Translations under genes and position numbers: made by a program | Notes under the pieces: model-generated | Told to the model about the DNA's origin: nothing | Seen by the model: the letters and a program-made list of their open reading frames with translations, nothing else | Database searches by the model: none | Origin: Pirellulaceae bacterium | GTDB lineage: Bacteria > Planctomycetota > Planctomycetia > Pirellulales > Pirellulaceae | DNA: 37,478 nt | Direction of reading: 5' to 3' | NCBI GenBank assembly: GCA_022446825.1 | Contig: JAKVBY010000071.1 | Span: forward strand, 1-37,478 | Shown here: piece after piece, positions 17,865-25,224 of the stretch | How positions within the stretch are numbered: position 1 is the first letter of the stretch | Layout of the letters: the number at the start of each line of letters is the position of its first letter

Positions 17865-19560
17865 TTAGTTCCTGGCGCGCCGCTTCAAAGACCTTTAGAA
17901 CATCTTCTTTTTCCTGAAACTTTCTTCCCCGCAGTACTTTGATCCGTCCATCAAGTTTCCTGACGAGCCAGTCACGGTCTTTGGTATCAAAGCGATGCTG
18001 TCCTGCAAGGTTGACATAGACTGGATTGGTGTGTGCTTCCGCATCGGGTCGACCTGTTTGGGAGATTCCAAATGTTCGGGCAGCAATCCAAGTCGGCTCA
18101 CTGATATCAATGTCAAATTCTGTTTCGTGCCAACGGCCCAACGCCTCTTCAGCCGGCACAGACGAAGAGTGGACGGTTTTCCCTCCCATAACGACGTCTA
18201 CTCGTTGAAACGGCGCCACCTCCGAACGAACGCGTACACGAACATTCAATTTGTGGCTGTCAGCCGCGGTTAGATTGATCACATCACCCGGCCGCCTGCC
18301 GTTGACTTCCAGTAAAACCAGTGGTCCGGTGGTGAAGAAACTCCGACCTTCGGCAGCAGCCCGCGCCCAGCTGGAAAAATCAGGCTTCCCATCGAGATAG
18401 ACATAGTTGCGGCAGTCTCCCAGACACCGGCAATACGGAAAATCGCTACCTGCCAATCCCGGAAAGCGAAAGCCGCAATTGAGGATTCGATACCATCCCG
18501 TTAGCCCAATTCCGCGATAGTGGGCCATCTGCAGCAATTCGACGCCGTCCGTCGACTGTCGGATATAATCAGCGTAGATTTCGGCTGAGTATCCACCGTG
18601 GGCATGGAATGATACGCCTCCCAAACGTCTGGTTTCCTTTCCGATCATATCGAACGGAGGCCAATTATCGGCCGCCGTCGTGACCCCTTCCAAAACCATT
18701 CGGTTGTGCATCAACAGACAAATATGTCCATAAGTTCCGGTGCGGTACTCCTGCCCTGAAGCGATTCCCCAGCGGCCATGCGTTCGTATAGATGAGGGTC
18801 CAAGACCTTGTTGCTGAGGCCAAACCTGACGTGACATGATTCCGCTGTAGGACGGAGGATTATTCATGCACAGCAAGAATCCAAATCGAATGTCCTCGGC
18901 TGCCATCAGGTCCAATGCCAGTGCATCCTCCTCGTCACTTCGTCGGTTCAAGTGAATATGCGTATCCCCCGAGTAGTAGTTGAATTTATCCATCGGCACT
19001 GAGTAGGCAAGTTTCATGCGGACGTCTTTGGTTTCGCCGGCCGACACAACCACTTCATTTTGCACAGGCCGATATTCGAATCCCTTCCAAACCTCGACGC
19101 GTGTCGTACCAGCAGGTACTCGAACTTCGCACTCGCCAGTCGTGTAAAAATACCATCCGAAATAGCGGCTCGGCCCGTGGGTCTCACCGGAATTTGTCCG
19201 TTGTCGACTCCATGGACCCAGTCGATTTTCTGTAGGTTCGTAGAAGTTGCCGTCCGGTCCGACAATGGTCACGCGACAGGCTGCCAGTTTCTCCGACTCG
19301 CCAGCGAAGATTCGTAGGCGTAGTGTGCCCGCTTCGCGATCGTCCGAAGCTACGGTCTTTGGCTCTCCAGGATACTTGAAACCACGCGGAGTGTGGACAA
19401 AGGCTTCTTCTTCAGCGTTGAGGGTTTGGTCAGGTTCACGATCCGCAAGATGTCGTCCGCCAGCCTGGGAGGGCGGATGAGCAAATGACACCGTCGAAAC
19501 CACAGCGATGGTGCACGCGACAAGCAGTCTGAACGGTGCGGTAGACGGCACATGAATCAT
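17827..19560 (-). CDS. Exported CehA/McbA-family metallohydrolase (PHP-type)
   Basis: A 577-residue protein. I choose the ATG at 19560, nine bases after GGAG; an in-frame TTG at 19581 is a weaker option. A signal peptide ends near SFA. An Ig-like beta domain (about 55-190) precedes the PHP-like domain, which opens with the metal-ligand motif GDTHIHLNRR. Further ligand candidates are VSFHAHGGYSAE and LAGSDFPYCRC. The end of the domain carries RAAAEGRSFFTTGPLVLLEVNG, typical of the CehA/McbA group. CehA and McbA hydrolyse carbaryl, but the wider family is mostly uncharacterised and common in Planctomycetes. The last 11 residues coincide with the 38-bp repeat also found at 189-226. A hairpin lies 40 bases upstream of the start. 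Confidence 0.8.
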   Translation of the reverse strand: MIHVPSTAPFRLLVACTIAVVSTVSFAHPPSQAGGRHLADREPDQTLNAEEEAFVHTPRGFKYPGEPKTVASDDREAGTLRLRIFAGESEKLAACRVTIVGPDGNFYEPTENRLGPWSRQRTNSGETHGPSRYFGWYFYTTGECEVRVPAGTTRVEVWKGFEYRPVQNEVVVSAGETKDVRMKLAYSVPMDKFNYYSGDTHIHLNRRSDEEDALALDLMAAEDIRFGFLLCMNNPPSYSGIMSRQVWPQQQGLGPSSIRTHGRWGIASGQEYRTGTYGHICLLMHNRMVLEGVTTAADNWPPFDMIGKETRRLGGVSFHAHGGYSAEIYADYIRQSTDGVELLQMAHYRGIGLTGWYRILNCGFRFPGLAGSDFPYCRCLGDCRNYVYLDGKPDFSSWARAAAEGRSFFTTGPLVLLEVNGRRPGDVINLTAADSHKLNVRVRVRSEVAPFQRVDVVMGGKTVHSSSVPAEEALGRWHETEFDIDISEPTWIAARTFGISQTGRPDAEAHTNPVYVNLAGQHRFDTKDRDWLVRKLDGRIKVLRGRKFQEKEDVLKVFEAARQELMERSSTRPNSNK

Positions 19561-19599
19561 GCTGCGTTTCTCCAGTTGCAACGCCGATTAAACAGGAGG

Positions 19600-19631
19600 C
19601 AACAGAGATGACTGAGGTGATCTCTCTGTTG
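19600..19631 (-). promoter_or_regulatory. Perfect 9-bp hairpin upstream of the CehA-like gene
   Basis: CAACAGAGA (19600-19608) pairs perfectly with TCTCTGTTG (19623-19631) across a 14-base loop. It lies 40-71 bases ahead of the chosen start. It could be a leader structure or an operator; no protein can be assigned. Confidence 0.4.
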
Positions 19632-20193
19632 TCTCTGCTTGATCGTATTCAAAACGGACTCTCACCTGTAGGAGGACGTTTATCTTTCGTCACTTGCGGC
19701 AACATTTAAACACTATCCTAATTCGGGCCTCGCCGTCGCGACGAGAGCAAGAAATCGCCCATGACAGACTGCATATACTTGCCCACGATACGAAACGACC
19801 TGAAACACACAAAGTGCCGCGTTGCGTAGGTGAATTCGTAGGCGAATCGCTGGGCCGTTAAGACTCGCGACCAGCCGGTTCCATGTTGGTGAAAATCGCA
19901 CGTTGAGTAGGCCGAATCAAGGAGCGAAGTAACGACGCTCCGGCAATGGGATGAATTGTGGGGCCGGTTTATACTGACGGTGCCGGACATACCATACCAG
20001 TGAGTCCATCCATAGACAACTTGCACGCCACTGCCAGCCTCCTTGCCGTAGACATGGCATACCCACAGCGTTAAATAATGCTGTGTCCAATGACGATGTC
20101 CGCGGGCGTTTGGTAGAAGTGAGATCGGAAAATGTTACCTGCTGCTGGTGTATCGTGTTGCCGGCAGTGCCCTACTGGTCTGGAACGCGACTT
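19632..20193 (-). other. Gene-free stretch between CehA-like gene and ABC operon
   Basis: About 560 bases. A minus-strand open frame (19718-20026) exists, but it has no family signature and no ribosome binding site, and two overlapping frames are equally open. I see no RNA gene. Possibly decayed coding sequence. Confidence 0.4.
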
Positions 20194-21201
20194 TCAGGCT
20201 AGGTGTGCTCGGACGGCGTCACCGATGGAAACCTGAGGAAAACCCGGACATCGAGCTAGAAGCCTGTGGCCGCCGGGCGTTTCAACAGTTACCAGGAGGA
20301 AACCCCCATCCCATTCAACGTCGGTAACCTTGGATAAATCGTCGCCCTTCCTGGGAGGACTAAGCATGACGGAATCAGGTCGAACGAGAATGACGTCGTC
20401 CGTGATGTGCTCCCAAAGTCGTTCGGGGACGGCGCCCAGCGGACAAATCGCTTGACCATCCTTCCAACTGACGGGGACCTCATTGATGCGGTCAAAAATC
20501 GACGCGATCTCCTTATTTTGAGGGTAATAATAGAGCTCAAAAGGGGAGGCGGTCTGAAGGATACAACCTGCCTTAATGACAGAGACTACATCACCGCAAG
20601 TTAAGGCTTCCTGTGGGTCATGCGTGACCATTAATGTGGGCGTCTGGGATTCCCTCAAAAGTTCCAGGGTTAAGGTGCGGACTTCGCGGCGGAGGGTTGC
20701 GTCCAGGCCCGAGAATGGCTCGTCTAATAATACCAAACGCGGGTTGCAGGCGAGCGCGCGGGCCAGGGCAACTCGTTGTTGTTCGCCACCACTGAGCGTA
20801 CTGGGCATAGCATCGCGAAAGTCACTCATCTGCACTTGCGCAAGCAATGCGGTTATTCGGTCCTCCCGCGCGGGACGAGATTTTTCTGTCATCCCAAAAG
20901 CGACGTTGCGAGCGACATTCATATTGGGAAAGAGTGCGAAGTCTTGGAAGAGATAGCCGATCCGTCGCTCTTCGGGATTGGTACTTCTTGTGTCGTCATG
21001 GAGAAGTTCGTCGTGGAGATAAATTGTACCCGTAGTCGGCCTTTCCAACCCAGCGATATTCCGGAGAAGTGTGGACTTGCCACTTCCGGATGGTCCAACG
21101 AGGCAATGGACAGTCCCCGGCGAAACACGCAAGGTAATATCTTGAAGGACTGGTGACTTTCCGTAGGCATGGGCGAGGTGTTCTACAATTAATCCATTCA
21201 T
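20194..21201 (-). CDS. Fe(3+)-type ABC transporter ATP-binding protein
   Basis: A 335-residue ATPase. The ATG at 21201 overlaps the permease stop (ATGA, 21198-21201), and a G-rich ribosome binding site lies upstream. Walker A is GPSGSGKST at residues 36-44. The Q-loop is YLFQDFALFPNMN, the signature is LSGGEQQRVALARALA, and Walker B is RLVLLDEPFSGLDATLRREV, followed by the switch histidine in MVTHDPQEAL. A C-terminal regulatory TOBE-like region (about 250-335) is typical of FbpC/CysA-type importers. It powers uptake by the permease and binding protein encoded just upstream. The gene is the last of the operon. Confidence 0.92.
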   Translation of the reverse strand: MNGLIVEHLAHAYGKSPVLQDITLRVSPGTVHCLVGPSGSGKSTLLRNIAGLERPTTGTIYLHDELLHDDTRSTNPEERRIGYLFQDFALFPNMNVARNVAFGMTEKSRPAREDRITALLAQVQMSDFRDAMPSTLSGGEQQRVALARALACNPRLVLLDEPFSGLDATLRREVRTLTLELLRESQTPTLMVTHDPQEALTCGDVVSVIKAGCILQTASPFELYYYPQNKEIASIFDRINEVPVSWKDGQAICPLGAVPERLWEHITDDVILVRPDSVMLSPPRKGDDLSKVTDVEWDGGFLLVTVETPGGHRLLARCPGFPQVSIGDAVRAHLA

Positions 21202-22868
21202 CGATGCGACCCCCAAGAGTTTCCAGGCCTCGATTTGTCAAGCAAACGTGTAACGAGGAATACGGGAAGTAAGCCAACCATAATAATCGCAAGCGCGGAT
21301 GAAGATGCTTCTGGAAGTCGCTCGTCTGAGGCCAAGTGATAAATTCTCACCGCAAGCGTATCAAAGTCGAACGGTCTGAGAATTAAGGTGGCTGGCAATT
21401 CCTTGATAACGTCAATAAATACAAAGAGTAGTGAGGCCCAAAGGCTACTTTTGATCAGGGGTGTATGAACGCGAAACAATTGTTTTGAACGCGAGGCGCC
21501 GAGTATTCTCGCGGCGTCGTCAACGGTGGGCTGAACTCTTGTGAAGCCCGCCTGAAGAAAATTGACCGGAACGGCAAGAAAGCGGGTTTGGTAACCGAGT
21601 ATCAAGGGAAGGATGGTTCCGCTCAGCAAGAATGGCGCAGACATATGGAGTGTGTGCTCGACAAAGTCGGCAAGGCTGTCTTCAATTCGCCAGAGAAACC
21701 CAAGGATGCCAATGGCAATGACACCACCCGGTATGGCGTAACCAAGACAACTCAATACCACACACCACTGCGTTGCCCAGGTATTCGCTATGCGGTGCAA
21801 GTAAACCAGCATCAGGCCCAAGAAGCAGGCGAGAAATCCGGCCAGAAGGGCAGCAATCACGCTATTGGTAGCCAGTTCTGTGAAGAGTTCAGTGGCACGG
21901 GCATCCCCGTGAAACGCCGTCATGTGAAGGAACAGGCCAGTCGGTAAGAGAAATCCGAAAAAGATCGGTATGAGGCAAACCAAAAAGGCAACGGTGGCAT
22001 TTCGGATTGACAGCTGCCAATGCACAATCTGCCGATAACGTCCCGTAGTGTGAAAAAAGTGCGCACGACCGCGAGCGACCGCTTCGAGGACAAACAAGAG
22101 CGCCGCGCCAAGCAACAAACAGGTGGATAGCTGGGCGGACGCAACCAGAGAACCACGGGTCATCCAAGTACGATAAATCCCGGTTGAAAAAGTATCCACT
22201 GCGCAATAGTCAACCGCCCCAAACTCAGCGAGCGTTTCCATCATGACTAGGGCAAGACCCGCAGCAATGGCGGGACGTGCCAGTGGAAGGGCGATGCGCG
22301 TGAAGGACTTCCATGGCCCAGCACCTAGTGTGCGACTCGCTTCCAGCACACAAAGGGACTGAGTAAGAAAAGCGGTGCGAGCCGCGAGGTAGACATAGGG
22401 ATAGAGAGTAAGTGTCAGGATGGCAATGGCGCCGGATAACGATCTCATCTCGGGGAACCAGTAATCACTGCGAGACCAACCGAAAGCCTCGCGCAAGCCA
22501 GTTTGGACCGGTCCACTGAACTGAAAGAGGTCCGTCATCGCATAGGCCATCAAATAAGAGGGGATGGCCATCGGAAGCAAAAGTGCCCAGCGAAAAATAA
22601 CGACCCCGGGAAAATGGCACATCGTCACCAACCAGGCACAAGCGACGCCGATGACAAGGGTTCCAGTGCTGACACCGAGGGCCAAACAAAGCGTGTTGTG
22701 AAGATAAGTCCCCAGGAGAGTTTCCTGCAAATGTTGCCAGGCACCGTCCGAGGGCTGTCCAATATAAAGGCAAACCTCCGTCATGGGGGCTACTACGAGG
22801 AGCGCTATACTGGCCGCAATAAGAGACCAGAAAAAACGGGAAACGTGAAGTCGATTTGACAGTGGCAA
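21198..22868 (-). CDS. Fe(3+)-type ABC transporter permease, fused two-domain
   Basis: A 556-residue inner-membrane protein. The start is a TTG at 22868, with AAGG seven bases upstream; no better ATG exists. Many hydrophobic segments indicate about 12 transmembrane helices. Two EAA-type cytoplasmic loops show that two permease halves are fused: LEASRTLGAGPWKSFTRIAL in the first half and DDAARILGASRSKQLFRVHT in the second. This matches FbpB/FutB-type iron permeases, which are usually about 500-550 residues. It lies between the binding-protein and ATPase genes, overlapping the latter by four bases. Thiamine or phosphonate importers share the architecture, but the partner binding protein points to iron. 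Confidence 0.9.
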   Translation of the reverse strand: MPLSNRLHVSRFFWSLIAASIALLVVAPMTEVCLYIGQPSDGAWQHLQETLLGTYLHNTLCLALGVSTGTLVIGVACAWLVTMCHFPGVVIFRWALLLPMAIPSYLMAYAMTDLFQFSGPVQTGLREAFGWSRSDYWFPEMRSLSGAIAILTLTLYPYVYLAARTAFLTQSLCVLEASRTLGAGPWKSFTRIALPLARPAIAAGLALVMMETLAEFGAVDYCAVDTFSTGIYRTWMTRGSLVASAQLSTCLLLGAALLFVLEAVARGRAHFFHTTGRYRQIVHWQLSIRNATVAFLVCLIPIFFGFLLPTGLFLHMTAFHGDARATELFTELATNSVIAALLAGFLACFLGLMLVYLHRIANTWATQWCVVLSCLGYAIPGGVIAIGILGFLWRIEDSLADFVEHTLHMSAPFLLSGTILPLILGYQTRFLAVPVNFLQAGFTRVQPTVDDAARILGASRSKQLFRVHTPLIKSSLWASLLFVFIDVIKELPATLILRPFDFDTLAVRIYHLASDERLPEASSSALAIIMVGLLPVFLVTRLLDKSRPGNSWGSHR

Positions 22869-23009
22869 CGAGTGACCTTAATTCTTTGCCGAGGCAAAAA
22901 GCGTCCGTATGCAGGCATTAAGAAAGTCGTCATGGCGATGGACTTCCAAACCCTGCTACGAGAATCCCGAGACCCACGGGAAACGGGTGACAGTGGTGGT
23001 ATGGAAACC
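22869..23009 (-). other. 141-base spacer inside the iron ABC operon
   Basis: The spacer separates the binding-protein gene from the permease gene. The only structure I see is a tiny TTTGCC/GGCAAA palindrome around 22891, too short to be convincing. A processing or attenuation site here would explain higher expression of the binding protein, but the sequence does not prove it. Confidence 0.3.
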
Positions 23010-24023
23010 CTAGCGCCAAGCAGCCCGATCCATCATACGGACGGCTTTCTGGTTGTTTCGTCCGAATACCGCAGGGTTGAGGACATCCTCTTTGAAGGTG
23101 CCGAATTTCTTTAACACTGGTACGGTCTCGACGCCCTTTACGACCGGATATTCATTGTTCCCAGCAGCGAAGACGCGCTGAGCCTCTTTGCTCGTTAGGT
23201 ATTCGATGAACTTTATGGCATTCGCTTTATTGGGAGAGGTCTTTACGACACCAATGCCTGAAATGTTGACGTGGGTGCCACGATCATCCTGATTGGGGAA
23301 GACAATTTGGACTTTGGCCGCCGCTTCCTGTTCCTCTTTCGTCCCTGAGAGCATGCGCGCGTAGTAGTATGAATTCGCGATCGCCACGTCGCCTTCACCA
23401 GCCGCCACAGCTTTGATTTGATCGCGGTCACCACCCTGTGGTTTTCTTGCAAAATTTGTGACTACCCCGCGACACCATGCTTCTGCCTGAGCCTCACCGT
23501 GTACCTCAATCAGGGATCCCACGAGGGACTGATTGTAGACATTGCTTGAACTACGGATCAGCACGCGCCCTTTCCATTTTGGCTCCGCTAATGCTTCATA
23601 GCTGGTAATTTCTCCTGGCTGAACACGTGCCTTGGAACGGAGGATTACCCGCGCACGCTTGGTAAGACCAAACCAAAGCCCTTCGGGATGCCGGAGACTG
23701 GCCGGAATCCGAGTTTCCAGAATAGTGGACTGAACGGGTTGGAAAACACCCTGCTGCTCAGCCTTAAATAAACGCCCCGCGTCCACAGTGATGAATACAT
23801 CGGCGGGACTTCGTTTCCCTTCACGCTTCAGACGTTCAAGCAACGCGTCTGAATTCCCTTCGATAAGCCTTACCTCGATACCTGTCGTTTCGGTAAATTT
23901 TTGATAGATGACATCATCGGTATCATAATGGCGAGCAGAATAGACATTTACCTCCTGAGCAAGAAGGCAACTCTCGAGAACTATTAGGCTGGCGAAAAAG
24001 ACGAAAACGGCAACTCGGGACAT
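23010..24023 (-). CDS. Fe(3+) ABC transporter substrate-binding protein (FutA/FbpA-like)
   Basis: A 337-residue periplasmic binding protein. The ATG at 24023 has GGAGG five bases upstream, better than in-frame starts up to 24152. A signal peptide ends near LLAQ. The mature N-terminus VNVYSARHYDTDD is typical of FutA/FbpA iron-binding proteins. The tyrosine cluster in NSYYYARML supplies the usual iron ligands. Other family blocks are SPADVFITVDAGRL, RSSSNVYNQSLVGS and HVNISGIGVVKTSPN. It captures ferric iron in the periplasm and delivers it to the permease. I see no clear Fur box in 24024-24280. Confidence 0.92.
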   Translation of the reverse strand: MSRVAVFVFFASLIVLESCLLAQEVNVYSARHYDTDDVIYQKFTETTGIEVRLIEGNSDALLERLKREGKRSPADVFITVDAGRLFKAEQQGVFQPVQSTILETRIPASLRHPEGLWFGLTKRARVILRSKARVQPGEITSYEALAEPKWKGRVLIRSSSNVYNQSLVGSLIEVHGEAQAEAWCRGVVTNFARKPQGGDRDQIKAVAAGEGDVAIANSYYYARMLSGTKEEQEAAAKVQIVFPNQDDRGTHVNISGIGVVKTSPNKANAIKFIEYLTSKEAQRVFAAGNNEYPVVKGVETVPVLKKFGTFKEDVLNPAVFGRNNQKAVRMMDRAAWR

Positions 24024-24281
24024 CGCAACCTCCAGAAAATACGCAGGGTAGCTGGGAAAGTTTAGAGAACTGCCACGGACCGCCAAAGTCGAAACAATTT
24101 CTGGCTGGCGGGTATGACTTACGTGGTGGCCATACTGGCAGGCTTGCGTCACGATGCGCGCGACAAGAATATAGGCTGTTAGTATATCTCGTCGGAACGA
24201 GGTTGAAAATGGTGGACGACAGGACGTTACAGTAAACGGGCAACTCAGACGATTCGTGCCGCGACTAGATGCGAACGAAGA

Positions 24282-24921
24282 TACAACGGGGACCTGCTCC
24301 TGGCCACTGACGACCTGGCCTCTGTCAAAGCCGTGTTTGACGCATCCGGAGATGTGTCGTCAGCAAAGGCGGCATACGCAAAAGCAGCCGCCGTCAACGC
24401 GCGGATTCAACCCTATGATCTAGCTCGCTACTGGAGCGCTGTGCCGATGCTCAAGTCGATGCTGGACGGACCTTCCATCGCCCTCGGCGAGAAAACCATC
24501 GATCCTTGCAAAGGGGATTTCCGCAGCGACAGCTTTGGCCAGAAGTTTGTAAGCTTCGCCCGCATGGTTCAGTCAGACGGCCTGGGCTGTTCAAACAGTG
24601 TTGACGACGGTTATGTCTACGGAAATGGCAGAGTCGCTGTATGGTACATTCGCCATAACAAACCGATCGAGCACTGTCAGTTAACAGCTTTCGGTTGCGA
24701 CAACGCAGAATCCGTCGGCTGGTGGGAATAGCAACTGTCGTTTGACCGAGGGCGAACATGGAAAACCGTCCCACGAGTCGACTCCAACGAATGGAAGGAG
24801 TCACCGCCTGGATTTGACAAACCGCGTAGCAGGACGACAGGACTTCATGCTCGGCGTGTACTTCGCTCCAGGAGCCAACACCAGAGCTCGAGTGTCGACA
24901 CTGTCTGTGACAATCGAATGA
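24282..24921 (+). pseudogene. Decayed secreted protein with an Asp-box-like motif
   Basis: The frame from 24282 is protein-like (YNGDLLLATDDLAS, DPCKGDFRSDSFGQKF, AVWYIRHNKPIEHCQLTAF) up to a TAG at 24729-24731. It then continues in the same frame with QLSFDRGRTWKTVPRVD, an Asp-box-like S.D.GRTW motif. Near 24830 the reading shifts by one base and resumes as QDFMLGVYFAPGANTRARV, ending at TGA 24919-24921. One nonsense codon plus one frameshift show it is dead. No start or signal peptide remains. I do not recognise the exact family; relation to beta-propeller or sialidase-like secreted proteins is a guess from the motif. Confidence 0.6.
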
Positions 24922-24932
24922 CTGCCAGCTAT

Positions 24933-25157
24933 TCAAAAAGAATAAACCGCTCGCCGGCGACTGGTTCGACGCGCTGTTTGATTCCGCATCGAGTTCACCG
25001 GACAACTCTCAAACTGGTTCCTCACCAGGTTTCCAGGTAGCCAGTGCGTCGCCAGTACCTCACCAAACTCCAACCGCTCCGGATCACGAGATCCCGGGTC
25101 ACCGACACCCGCGGCGCCAAACTGCAAAAGGCGTTGCCGAAGTCTAGGATCAGACAT
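24933..25157 (-). pseudogene. Possible N-terminal gene remnant
   Basis: An ATG at 25157, three bases after a run of Gs, opens 74 codons. The first 50 residues or so look coding (SDPRLRQRLLQFGAAGVGD, then ERLEFGEVLATHWLPGNLVR). The rest is Arg/Ser-rich and looks like noncoding sequence. No family is recognised. The downstream end abuts the pseudogene at 24282-24921, so both may be parts of a collapsed gene region. Confidence 0.3.
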
Positions 25158-25224
25158 GCGCCCCCCGTTTACGACTCCGGCTGACGCAGGTGTGGGTCCT
25201 GCTTGCTAGCGCGGTAACACGGCT

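Noticed and set aside
19718..20026. 102-codon minus-strand frame in the gap before the ABC operon
   Set aside because: No ribosome binding site or motif, and other frames there are equally open.
24024..24281. Search for a Fur box upstream of the iron-binding protein gene
   Set aside because: No sequence close to the GATAATGATAATCATTATC pattern was found.
24729..24731. TAG read as a recoded (pyrrolysine) codon
   Set aside because: The same fragment also has a frameshift and no start, so simple decay is the better explanation.
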